Positions 1 to 13,068 of a DNA stretch of 64,000 nt are shown in pieces. Positions within the stretch are counted from its first letter, which is position 1, and every line of letters starts with the position of its first letter. Both the position numbers and the translations under genes were made by a program. Below the pieces are notes generated by a model, which searched no databases, was not told where the DNA came from, and saw nothing but the letters and a program-made list of their open reading frames with translations. The stretch is from Fratercula arctica (taxonomy: Eukaryota > Chordata > Aves > Charadriiformes > Alcidae), in contig CANTUZ010000001.1 in the NCBI GenBank assembly GCA_947846985.1, forward strand, positions 151,620,447 to 151,684,446, written 5' to 3'.

Positions 1-3000
1 TAGTCATCGTGGTTGGTTCCACTTTGCAGGTCATATTTTTTTTTTCCCCCCATGTTTTTCTAACATAAAATGCTTATTTCTGGAAATTCTTAGTGCCCTC
101 CTTCTACAAACACTAACACAGGCTGTTTCTATTTGCCAGGTCTCACTCACTGACAGCCAACTAAGCTTCGTCAGTACAAATAAGGCAAGCAGCAGTCTAC
201 AATCCATCCTGCCTAAGGGAAGCAGCTGCAGCTAAGTATTTTGCCCCAGCATGTGCCGAGGTATCAGCGCTGGTTTTGTCCTCACAGTAGCTCCCTTTTC
301 AGGACTGATGAACTCGCACATGCGCTCAGGTCTTTCTCATTTTCTTTCTTGGTGGTAATCTCAGCCTGAAAGCCATTTTAGACTGCAGGAGTAGAGCTAT
401 GTGAAAAGAGACAACCGTTTGTCCTAATTCTCAATCGAATATTGAGATGGAGAAAATCTGGCACTTCCAATAGGAGAAACCATTTGTCTCTCACAATTTA
501 CCATGGCAAAGCCGTCATCACATGCAGACAGTGCCCAGTCATGACACAAGAGCAGTATCTCACACCACAGGGAAAGGGAAAAAGAAGAGAGCCTAAGCCA
601 AGCCTCTGTGCAGCTCTGTGACGGGCAGCAGGCACGCAGCAGGAACGGTGGTATAAAGCCACGCAAGTTTGAGGAGTGGGAGGAGGACTTTTTCTTAAAA
701 AAGCTCCAGAGATCTGCATAAGGTGGATGTTTCATCTTGAGAAACTTGTAGCTCAAAGCTAGCAAGAAAAGCTGTGTCAGGAGCAAAAGAAAAAAAAAAA
801 ACCCTCCCTTTTATAAAATTGCTTACCTAGCCAGTGCCGGAGGGCAAGAACGCTACGGGGGAAACAAAGAGAAAAAGCATTCAAACAGTTTTTCCTCTCA
901 CTGGCTGAAAAATACACACCAGAATGGAAGCTTTAAATATTTAATGTCGAAAACAAACAAGCCAATTTCCCTAAACAAGACTGCTGGTTCAACACAAGCC
1001 AGCAGCGCTCACAATTAAGACGAGAGGTTTTATATGCAGCTGCACCAATACCAGTTGGGGACAGGTAAAACCCACTTAGAGATTAAAAAAAAAAAAAAAA
1101 AATGCAGGTTCACTTTACAGTAGCAGAGAGCCAGGGATCAGACTAGGAACAACTGACCTTCCCCGTCTTTGTTACGCCTGCATGAAGCGGTTAACGCCAC
1201 CAAAAGAGTGGGAGGCAGTTTGCAGTGATCAGTGGTAGGAGTCTCGATAGATTATGCTATTATTTTGAGATTCTGTAAGAGAACAAATTAACCTTCTTTA
1301 TAACTCTTGGCTTACTTTAATAGCTTTAATGGATGTCATAGGCTGGAAATACCATCTAACATTCCTTTAATTTCCGTGCTGATTGTCCTCCTTACAATGA
1401 AAATCCAGTATTTGAGACCTTGAGGGGGGAGCGCTGGTGCTGTTAACCGCACAGTCAGACCCTCAGCTGCTCAACTCGTGTCTTGCTCATACGCCCATGA
1501 CTGAAGCAATCACCACCCCAGCATCAGGAATGCCTTTCCCACAAGCCTCAGACCAGCAGAAGCCATTGGGATTTTTCCACCTTTCCTTAAAGCAGATGGC
1601 ATGGTGCCTTTCCCTGAGATAATCTGGGTATTTTCACCTCCAGATTCCCACTCCTGCAGGGACCCAGGAGGATGGAAACATCTGGCATCTCTCTTGATGG
1701 TTCTTTGTGGCACAGAAGAGTTTTTCAAGTGTCATGCTAAGAGGCTTAATCTTGCTACATATATATATATAAGAGTCCTTTACATATAAGAGTCCCTTAC
1801 AATTTTTGATACAAGAAAACTTAGAATATCTTTTTTTTCCGGACAAATCTAGAGTGTGCAATTGTTATATGGTTACCTGTGATCACAGAGACAGGACCCA
1901 ATGGCCAGCACAGCCTCATCCTTTATTACCCCCTACTTTTTTTTGTTTGTTTGTTTTTAAATCTCTACTGTTTTTCCCACCACCCTTTCAAAAATTGGAA
2001 AAAAAAAAAAAAAAAGGTTTTTTTGACAGGAACACAAGCCTGTACATCTCACACAAGCAGAAACGCATTTTTTCCTGTAGATTAGCCAAAGGTGCGATTG
2101 ATTTCCCCTCGTGTTCAGCCCACTACTGAAATTCTACATTTCAGATGCAGCTGTAATATAACACCTTATTTTACTTCAAACAGGGCTGAACACCCAGAAG
2201 TTACTACTAATGCAGAAGGCCAGTGCAGAGTACACAGCGGAAACAGGAGTAGCGGGTTTCCAGATGAAGGGAAAAAGTCATTTCCCAATGAACGGGTAAG
2301 TAAGATGGAGAGGCGATGCACTAACACCGGCTCCTGATGACAACAATTGCAGAAGGAGATCAGAAGGGACAAGGTGAGAGATCAGGTAGGCTGAAACTAA
2401 GCCTGGGAAACGGAAGCCTTGCTTAGAAACGTAGTCATGCCAGTATTAACTCCACACAAACAGCCCAGTCTGCCAGACTCTCTGTCTGGCTGAAGACCCC
2501 TGAGGCTTCACCCCACCCACCACTGACTCTGTTGACTCAATCTTTGACTATAAATGCTATAAATGGGAAATATATAAAAGGTCTGGAAGGCAGAGGGGTT
2601 GAATGGCTGCAACCCCCTCTAGAAGAATTCTTTCACAGTGCTTACAAACCAGATCATGGATTTGGCATTTCCTCGTCTCTGACAGAGTTTAGCCACAAGT
2701 GAGTGCCTAGGGTAGGTGACACAGCTTTCCTTAATACGCTGTTTTGCAGGCAAACCAGAACAAGGGTGAAGTAAGATGCCACGGGCTATACTCATGAATT
2801 CATTCAGAGCACAAGACGCATTGAGGTCTAGCATAGAAGTCATGGCATTTCTAGGCACATCACTGTTGCTGCAAGAACAAGTCTTATGGATTTGCAGGAC
2901 AATCCCATACACCCTCCTGATTTTTTGCCATTACTGTCTGGGCAGCTGGAGCTAACAGGCATTTCCCTATAGCTCTGCTGGCCACAACTTGTCATGGCTG

Positions 3001-3579
3001 CCCCAGCGCAGTCAAGGCAAGCAAGAGAATGACAACAGGCTCCCTCCCAAAATAGTTAGGGCATTGGTCACCGAAGAATTTTGAGTGTTATAGGGTCATG
3101 CCCTGTATGGTTCAGTCTGTCGGCCACTCAAGATACCCAGATCACATCTGCTTCTTGAGGACAGCATTAGCTCCTACCACCAAATTCAAGTCTCTAAAGT
3201 CAGGCCTTTATACAAATTAAAACATGTACGCTACCCAGTCCTACGAACACTAAGAGCTTTCTCTGAACCACAGGAAGGCATTAGAAACTGGAATTAAAGT
3301 GTGCCCTGACCCTAAATTTATGAAGCCAACATATAGGCAGAGGCAGTATGGAGGACATTTTTCATCGCTTTTCAAGACAGGCATGTCCTGTAGCTGTGGA
3401 GACTTCATTTCCTTTGGGAAAGGCATTTGTGCCCTAGCTGCCTACTTCCATGGAAATGGGTCTTTTTACAGGTTCAAGGGGAATACAAAGATAAGCTGAC
3501 ATGGGAACTCACAGGAACACGTCTACCTGAGGAGCTCCTGATGGCACAGTGTCTGCAAAGTAACACACTGCCACACTTG

Positions 3580-4230
3580 GCTTTTGTTTCTTTTTTCCCT
3601 TTTTTTTTTTTAATTTTCCCCACTTTTTTTTCTTTTTTAGCGCTATTCTTTTTTTCTGAGGTTTTTGATGTCCACAGCTCTCTCCAATTAACCTTGGCTC
3701 CCCCCCACACACTTCAAAATGAATGCTATGTATTTCTAAAAACCTTTGCTTTCCCTAGGTAATAGGACATTTTCTCCTCCTTTTCCTGCTCCCACCTTTT
3801 GGTATCCTCCCCACACACCTGTCTAATTCAGTATTCTCATTACATTTATTTTCTTTGCCTACCTTCCTTCTTCCACCTTCTCCATTAAACCACCTCCCTC
3901 CCATTGCCTTACAAATCCCTGCCTTTCTTACCCAGTTCGTTTTCTCTGCTAACCATTCCTCCCTTCCCCTTTTATCCTATTAGGTTCCTACTCCCCCATT
4001 TCATTCCTACCCACACAGCATGCATTGTGCCTTTCTCCCCCCGCCCTAGTTTCAAACCTCCTCATTATAGTTCATTTTCCTGAATTCTATTCATGTTCTT
4101 GTATCAGCCTTCTCTAGGCTCAAATGCTCCCTTCATCATGTTACTGCATATTTCCCATCTCCTACCCTTTTTTCCCTTCCACATTCATTCCCCATCCACT
4201 CTCTCCAATTTTAACTATAGTAGGATAGGT
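3580..4230 (+). repeat. Pyrimidine-rich low-complexity region
   Basis: An extended C/T-rich stretch on the plus strand with T runs at its left end. It would be purine-rich in the DGKI transcript. No gene was recognised. Confidence 0.7.
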
Positions 4231-7200
4231 CCTCTTATTAACAGCTATGACCTATCAAAATTTTGGACATAAGTTTTTCTGATCAGGAATAAAGCCCCTG
4301 CATCCCCCTGTGGTATTTATGTGTCTATAAGCTCCATGCATGCCTTAGTCCTGCTACATGCAGTCTTCTCCTATCACTCATCCCCCATGTGCCTTCCTAA
4401 CCTGGGATGAGCCATATAATTTAACCCTGGACAGTCAATGCTCATGCAACCAGGCACACATTAGACCGTACAACTCAAACAGCAGCTCTTTCTGGTAGGA
4501 CAAGCTCACAACTTGCTATTTACTCCTTGAATATCAAAATCAGCCCAATTTCGGATTTCACTAGCAGATTGACAGACTCTCTCTCACACACCCCTGCCAG
4601 CACAAGGTGGTGCACGTCTGTGTGTGCATACCCCAGGATGAGCAGGGAATGCTGCACTGTGTCCACTGCTCAGCAGTAACATGAGCTCTCATGGAAGCTA
4701 TGCCAACCACCAGATGCCAAAGGACAAATACAATTCCTTCTCAGCATGAGGTGTGTTTTTTTTCCAGTAGACAGAATGGCATGATTATAATGAGTTATTA
4801 AAAAAAAAAGTCAAGAAAGTGAGATCAACAAACAAAATCCAATTAAGGAAATCACTCAATCAGCCTCCCAGGGCTGGGCTTGATCAGGGGGCCATTCAGT
4901 AGAACCTCCAATACACAGCCTTGAGGCTGTACGAAGATGGTTATTTTCCATGCTGTGCTGATCTAAACAAAAGCTATACTTAACCTCCTTCAGCCTCCTC
5001 TCACTCTCAGAATCAAATGACTACACACTTTGGCATTTTAACTCCAAATGGAAAAGCCGCAATACCTGGTGAGAGATGTTGTTCTCAGCAGGAGGGTTGG
5101 CGTCGAGCAGCGGACAAACACAAGCACCAAGCACCCAGGCTCTTGGAGCTACTACAGCACTGTAGTTTAAAAACAACCCGACCAAACAAAACTGACACTT
5201 TAAGTTTTCTGCTGAAAGAGCAATGCTTGTACATACACTTATCCCCTCTAATTTTGAGATGGGACCGTCTGAAGGCCAGAGAAGACAGCTGCTCTCCAGG
5301 CTTCGTCAGATCTGGGAGAAGGAACGTGGCTCCTAGGACCTCCCAGAGTAGGGGTGACAACTGCACACCATATCCACAAGCCTTAAACTAATGCCCCTTC
5401 TGCACTTGCCACTCAGCTTCTAAGGTCCCTCCATCTCACCCTCACCATCTCCCATTCCTCTCTTTCAAACCACACAGAGAGGGAACATAATTCAGGACCA
5501 TCTGTAAAATACTCTGCCTCGTGACTTTAAGACCTAGCTAAACCAATATGGAGAATTCATCCTCTGCATTTGGTGCTGGTTACACAGAAATGTCGTTCTT
5601 CAGCAAAGGAGCTGATGCTGCTACTGCAGCTGGGAAGAGGTCTTTTCAATCCAAAGTGTTGGGCCCCTGTGCTAAACTATTTCACCATCCCCCTCTCCTC
5701 CCCAAATCCTTGAGGTGCTTCTGCTGGTAGCCAGTTGCCATAGGAACCCTAATCTTTATCTGTTTTTCTTGTTAAATAAACTGGCATCAGTAGTCTCCTT
5801 TATGGGCTGCTCAGTCCCTCTCCTCGCTTTTGCCCTCACTGCCTCAAAAAGAGATTTAAAAAAAAAAAAAAAAGAAGATACATTTGACAGCCCTCCTTTC
5901 CTCCCCTCTCCCCTTCTCCACAGCTCCTATGAGCTTTTCAAGTCCAAAATCCAGAATTCAGCAGAAGCAGCCACCATGATACAGAGGGGTGCGTGAGGCC
6001 TGTGTGTTCTCTGGATTCGGCAGATAGGAGAGGAAGCAGAGCCAAGACAGAAAGCAACAGGTAGGATAACACAGCTTGGGAGCCAAACGCTACCATGACA
6101 GAGACACCTAATCCCAATTATTTTAGATGAAGGCTTTCCAACACTTCCCATGACACCTCCCACCTCCTGCAGTCCCCAACATCAGCTTTGTCCTACCTCA
6201 CTACACTTAAGCAGTGCAAGTTTAATGCCATTAGTGAGAGGATAGCCTTGAAAAGACATTTCAAAACTGTAAGCTGAAAACGGAAAGCAAAGAACACTGC
6301 ATCCAACACTGAAGCAGGGATCCTATCCACCTGAATCTGAAATAACTAGGTACTCCTTCATTCACACCACAACAACAACAAAAAAAAACCCTCACACCAT
6401 AGCAGAGGCATCAGTTTTGGGATCATTTGGGCATACCCAGGGATCTTCAGCAGCTGTGCACTGGCATATGAATCACAGTCCTCATGGAAGACTTTGCAAT
6501 GCTCAGCCTGTCTCCAGAGGATAAGGGCACAACTCCGAAAGCAGCCGGACTGCTGATTTCTAGCTAAATCGAGACTTGGACTGGCCTGCGTTCAGCTGAA
6601 AGATCCAGCAGCTCTGGCAGGTCAGCGCCAGAGAAGCAGCTGCTGTTACAGCATGTTTTACAATTAATTGCCCTATTGCTGCGCTTTGCACGTAGATCCC
6701 CTGCTTGTCCAGCGTGCGTGGATGCTCTCACATCTCTATTTAGCAGGACCACAACTAGGCTTCGCCCGGCTTTTTTAGAAATACACCTTCTTAAATTAAC
6801 AGCCCTTTAATTAAAGTTCAGAGTTCAGGCATAATTCAGGTGAAGACTCAGATATCCATCTCTGCTCATGCAAACTTTACCCACCCTAATCTATACTCTG
6901 CCAAACTGTAATCTCTTAGGATCTGGACCCTCTTGACATCCCTGCTACTTCTCACTCCCAGGAGAGTTGGAAACAGCAGGCAAGCACCAGCCTCTGGGGA
7001 TATTTATGTATGTGTGGTCAGGCCCACAAATAGCAAGGGAATAAAATAACATTAAGTAAAAGTTCATCTAAGGTTCATTCATATTCTGGATGAAGATGTT
7101 GCAAATTCCTACTTTAAGTGAATCTGTCCTCTGTCAGAAGTCTCTCTTCCTTGATAAATATGGTCCTTGTTCTTCAGGAAAGCAATTTTTAAATTCAATC

Positions 7201-8500
7201 TAAATTTCTTCTCCCACTCTACTCTGCTTTTTCCATTTCTCTGCGAGGGCTGCTTTTTTGAAGAGGTGCACATAGGAATCCCAAGTGGCCTTGCTAGCCC
7301 CTTTTTATAATGTATATTCCAGGCTGACAGAGTGTACAAATCAGCAGTAAAACATTGTGGGGGTTATTTCTTCTGCTTCAATCCCCATGAGCCTCCCACC
7401 TCCAGTTTTGCTCAGAGACTCAGAGCTGAACAAACTTAAAAAGAAACTAAGTTAAAACAATCAAGCTTCCTCTGAGTTTGCGTCTGAACTAGAAAGAGGT
7501 GGCCAGAGGCCGAGGGGAAAATTGTGCAAGATTTATCCAGTAAGCATTAACAATTTGCTGTTTATTTGAAATTAGACTTCCAGTCACTCAGAAGGTTTGC
7601 ACGCTCTATTCTCACCAACTTTGTGAGGCAAGCATCGTAATGAAATAAGTGGGCATTGCAAAGAGCTTGAGGGCTTCTTCGCGAGAGCTTGGCACAGCAG
7701 TTTTTGTTGCTTTCCCCTCCCAGGTCAGCCCATACAAAGTTTTCACAGGGTCCTCCTCAGTTTATGAATCGCTGCTGCACTAAGGCTTCTCTGCCACCAC
7801 CCCCACTCCCTCAGTGACTCAGACTTATTAAGATAACTTCTCTTTTTCTAGTTCCTCACCTCCAACACACTCAGTGCATTAAGCCACACACTCCTGCACG
7901 TATGTAAAATCCTCCCCCAAACACCCTCTCTCATCCAACTTTCCTCCTACAGTTCTTGCACTCCCCCATCCTGGGATGACAGAGCCAGTCAAAACCCACC
8001 CAAATGAGCTCACAACCTTTACTTGTGCTCCTGGCTGCTCTCAGGCATCCCGTTGTGAGCTGGTGCTTGTAGACACCGGGACAAACAGGTCTGGGGTAGG
8101 AGTATAGATCTCTTCTTCCCCCAGCACAGCTTTTGGCAAAGTCAAGGTTTGTTCCATACAGAAGACCAGCCATGACCAGGTACATGGTGGGGAGAGGCCC
8201 ACAGCACTGCAATGCAGGTAAGTGTATATCCTGCATAGGAGGTAGGGGTCCGACCCATAGGCTGTGTGCAAACCACACTCATGGTGTGCTACGGACTGGG
8301 TTTGGAACCTACTGGCTCCTTAGCAGGGCAAAGCTTTGTCCCACACAGGAAGACGGATTTGTATAGCACTACTTACACCAACTTTAAGAGGTCTCAGGCA
8401 ACAAAAGCTTCTCATCAGGTTTTAGAACCAGCAGGCACCCTAATTTCCCACCAGACTACAGATGCTGTGCAGGCAGTGGTGCTTGGCTGGTCACTACTGG

Positions 8501-8516
8501 TGACCTATGGTGACCA
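8501..8516 (-). promoter_or_regulatory. DR4-type nuclear receptor half-site pair (candidate)
   Basis: The minus strand reads TGGTCA CCAT AGGTCA, two nuclear-receptor half sites in direct repeat spaced by four, the arrangement used by thyroid hormone receptor and LXR with RXR. The right half is a perfect AGGTCA and the left has one mismatch. It overlaps two short inverted repeats (8489-8505 and 8504-8523). It is intronic, and function is unproven. Confidence 0.3.
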
Positions 8517-11500
8517 CCATAGGTAATGGGAGGCTGAGGCAAGACAAGAAAAGAGTCCTTCCAGCCGCTGGGTCCCATTGCCTCTGCTGGTAATAGAAGG
8601 ACCATGAGATGCAAAGAAACACTGGCATTGAAGGGGAAAAAAGGTTTTTGCCAAAGCCAAGGATTTGCTCAGATTAACATCTCAGCTGCTGTACAGGGCT
8701 CTGAACACATGCTTGCGCTTGCTTTTGTTCCTGCTTTTCCATGACCAGCAACAAGTGGGGAGGAATGGGATGTGCGCGAAGAAGTAGGATGGGGCAGGAG
8801 CAGAGAACATGTTCCAGGGACATTCAGGGATATGCGTAGGGAGAGTTGTCTGCCTGGATCAGAAAGGGCCTCGGGACTGGGAGGCAGAGGGTTTGCTGAG
8901 CTGTGGGTCGTGTAGGTAGGAACAGGGATACGCTTCTAATTCTGGCAGCATCAAGTGGGAGTAGGGAAAACAGCTGAGGAGAAGGTTGAGGCAGGAGGAG
9001 CGCACAGATCAGATTTAAAGAAGGAATCTGCATCCTTTGTACCAAATGTAGTCACTCTTGAAATCATCTTCTGTCACACCTTCGTACTGATTAAGAGACA
9101 ATGTTCACTTCTGAAGCATACTTCTGTGCATCTTCATTTCAAAGCCACTGGCAAACTGCTGGAAATTCCTGGAGTAAAGCAAACCACTTCGCATGCAAAC
9201 CGTTTTGCTGATCTGTAGAGCTGTTTGACATGCACCACTTCTACTGCGACATTAGGGTCTTTCTTGAGCAAAGACATCTAACTTATCCATGATGTGCATA
9301 AATGAGTGACCCTGCTGGAGACCCAGGAAAGAATTTGAACTCTGACTGTCTTGGGTGATTCACTGCAACCCTTCCAACCACCTTCTTCAGTTGACCAGGA
9401 TTCTGATTTGCCCTGCAATATTCTGCTTTTTGGAAAACAGGAGTCAGATTCATGTTGTTCCTCACTCAGAGGCAGACACACAGCATATATCTTCTTCTCA
9501 GCGTCTAAATGTGCAGCATAAGCCTTGCACATAAAACACCATCAGAGTGGAACAGCATTAGGAAGAACAGATATAGGAGAAAGGTTGCCCTCTGTCACTT
9601 CTTCAGTGTTTTTGTTGGGTTGCATATTTCACACTCTGGAAAGTTGCTGGATTACTTTGCTCAAAGTGATATTTAATCACTATAATTATGGGTCCTGATA
9701 ACTGGACAGAAGAAACACATATTCATTACTTAGAGAGCTGTTAAGACATCAGCAGTAACAGAGAGACAGCAGCTAAGCCAAGACACCTCATCTTTGAGCC
9801 TGAAGGTATCATTCCTGTGAGAGAATGAGATACCAACATCTGGACACATACTAACCTAGGCCTCCATCTGTGATGAGTTGCCAATAAGTGCTTCAGCTCC
9901 TGTTAATTATGGTGGTGTTTCTACAATGATGAGATGACTTCTCTGCGGAGAAGAGCTCTCATCAGGAAATTGGTTCTATTGCAATTAACATCTTTGAATG
10001 TCCAAATTTAACATCCTCCTTGAGCCTTCTGCCTTGTTTCAGGAAGTTTGTGATCAATCAAGTCCTGAAATAGAGCTGGAGATCTGGGATTCAGAAGAGG
10101 GGGAAGCAGTTGTATGTTTGGGGGCAGGAGGGTTAAGTGCACAAGAGCTTCAAAATCAGCTAGTTGATGCCTCCAGCAGCATTTCAACACCTCAACCTCA
10201 TACATATTATTTCCAAGAAAGCTACTATCATCAACATCACCACTATTCAAAGCCAGAATAGGTGACACACCCATTCCATTGCCTCAGTCCTGTCTTCAGG
10301 TTCAGCTATAGAGCAGGATCTGAGACACAGACAGTCAAAATCACATAAAATATTCTTATCCTCAAGACATTCAAATACGACCTCCCAGAAAAAGGAATGC
10401 AGCATGCCACACAACACGCCTTCTCTTCCCCCCTCCCCAAAAAAGGCCACAAACTCCTCAGTTTTGACTTTCTAGGGCTCTCCGTTACTGTCAGGCCCTA
10501 CCTACTGCAGCTCCTTACAGAGCCGAGGAGAGAATGAGCAGATGCCAAAGGAGAAAACAAAACCAGCAACGCATCTTGCTAGTATTGCTCTGGACAACAT
10601 TGCATCTGAAATGTCCAGCACTTCCAGCAGCAGCACTGCCTTAACCTAACTCACAGGAAGAGGGCAAATAAGTATTTCCAATATATTGCTTTCTGGGATG
10701 AAGGAAAACAGGTTTTCTATCCCATGCACACTTGAAGAAAAGGATATAGACCTAGCCAACAAATTTTCCTGATCTTGTACCTCAACAAGAAATCTGAACA
10801 ATAAATGCACTTACTTTATATCACCATCAACAACTGGGGGAAAAGCAGCCATCCACAGATCTAGCAAAAACTTCAGCGCTAGCTAGCTATTAAATTTTAA
10901 AATAAATTTCACAGCAATGCCAACAGAAGGCTAAATTTTATGTCTTCTAGGTCATAACCATGAAATGGGATTATTTGTTTTTAATAGTACAAGAAAGACC
11001 CAAAAGAAATTTTGCTGTATTATATTGAGTTATATAAAATCTGATTTCCTGCTAGATGGTATTATACATTATACCTTCCCCAACTTTAAAAACTCAACAA
11101 ATACTGAGTGCTTATATACTTAGCTAGGCAAATCACTTTAACTTAGAGAAATGCTACATTTGGTGAAATGAAAATAAAACATAATACCACTTCAGTTTCT
11201 ATACCACCATCTCTTGTCATAAGTGTCCAAAAGAAGCAAAAAAAAAAAAAAAAACCCAAACTTCCAGTGAAACTTGAAAAATAAGTATAAGAGGCACATG
11301 AGTAAGGTGTAGAGTCTTGGACCACAGCTGCTCTTAGACTCACTTATACCTATTCAAAAATCAACAAAATATGCTTAAAAAAAAATCACAGTTAGGCACT
11401 AGAGCCCAGTACAGTGACAGCAGAAATCACTGGGATTCTGTCTTTCTGTTCTAATGGGTACCAAATCAGACACTGAATAAATTAGTCCTATAGGCTTTAA

Positions 11501-12740
11501 TCCTAAATCAATCTTTGTTTTCAGTGGGGGATGCTGCTGAGACAGAGACAGGAAAAGACTTGGATAAAAGTCTGTTTAAAGAAATCTAAGAGGTAGAATA
11601 AGAGAAGTGGGAACTAGTGAGCTGATGGGTTAAAAAAAAAACCCACTGCACAGCATGAGGGCTTAATAGCTGAGAAGCCAGGGCAGAGGGGGCTTGCGAT
11701 GTTCTGCCCCTGCCTGTGAGTGGGCCCTCAGGCAAGAGAGCAGTGTCAAACCTTCTGCAGCGCTTCATGCTGCATCTTTCAACTGAGCAGGTGAGATAAG
11801 ACAATGAAGTCACCAACGAAATAACATCTATCAAGAGTTACACCCAATATTATGACTTGTTAGTGAAAGTTAGGAACTAATAATTGGGGTTCCCTTGTCC
11901 AAAATCATTCTGTATTTAATATTCTCTGTGCAGTGGCTGTTACAAACTCATCACCCTGTCTTCCAAATCACTGCAATGTGTCTGCACTTACAGTGAGAAA
12001 CATCTTGACCATGAAAAGTTACAAATAAAATGTTGAGGGGTTCTGAAACTACTAATTTTGGTGATTTCAAAACTAGGTTAATTTCAACAAAAACTGACAG
12101 GGACACAAAAGATTAGAGGATAACAGGAAAGCCAGCTCTAGGGAATCCCATAAGAATTCCGCTCACTGCGGAAACCAAGTGGGGAATAACCATCAGACAT
12201 GAGCTCTCAATCTATCCACTCAGGTAACCAAAGAGGAGAGGTTGCTTCAGCTGCTTCTGAAGGCAGCCCAGCTTTCCATGCCTGCTGCCAGCGGGTCAGC
12301 AGCAGAGAGCACCTGCCATCTTCAGAACATCACACCCTAACTGCAGGAGGAATGAGAACTGCAGAGATCACAAGCATTAAGCAAACTTCATTCTCAGAGC
12401 AGGTCAAATTTGAGTCCTCTCACCCTTGATAAAACCCCTCTAAAATTTTTGCACTTCAAGGCATAAATTCACAAGAGGTTATTAAAAGCGTAACATTATT
12501 CAGAGTCCGCGAAGTTCTCCGTCACACCCCAGCACTTCCACTGTTCCACACCACACATTTGAAGCCACTTAGTCCTTGGTGACATTTAAAGATGAAATTC
12601 CTCTTCAGCTCCTCACTCAAATTGCTGTGATGGAAACCAACAGGGTGAACCCTATAACCTTAAACAGCATCTTCGTTTCTCTACTACATAAGCTTTGTTA
12701 TTGTACACATACGAACAACATGCTGACACACACGTTATGA

Positions 12741-12820
12741 CAACTTGGCCCATGTAGATGGTCCACATAGATATATACACATGGCAGCTTGGACCACATA
12801 GATGTATACATGCAAGCATA
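12741..12820 (+). repeat. Short imperfect tandem repeats
   Basis: Related segments recur: CAACTTGGCCCATGTAGATG at 12741 and CAGCTTGGACCACATAGATG at 12785, with a further partial copy (GGTCCACATAGATATATACA) between them. This looks like a small local duplication. Confidence 0.7.
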
Positions 12821-13046
12821 TACAGAAGTTTCCAACCTCCGCGTGTTCCAAGGATGCTTGTCTTTCCACCGGTCCCACATCCCTGAGAAGTTCTGCTGGC
12901 TCCTGCACCTCCTGCCCCTGCACGCGGTGCCCGTCTTTCTTGCCAACTGCAGGAGCTGCCCAGCTTGATGGCAGGAAAGTGGTGGACCCAGGGAGGTTTG
13001 AGAAGTGCCCTGCGACTGCCCCAGGGTACTTGAGTGGGAAAAAGAT

Positions 13047-13068
13047 GGGGGGGGGGGGGGAGGGGGGG
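13047..13068 (+). repeat. Poly-G tract
   Basis: Fourteen G, one A, then seven G. It is prone to length error and could form a G-quadruplex on the plus strand. Confidence 0.95.
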
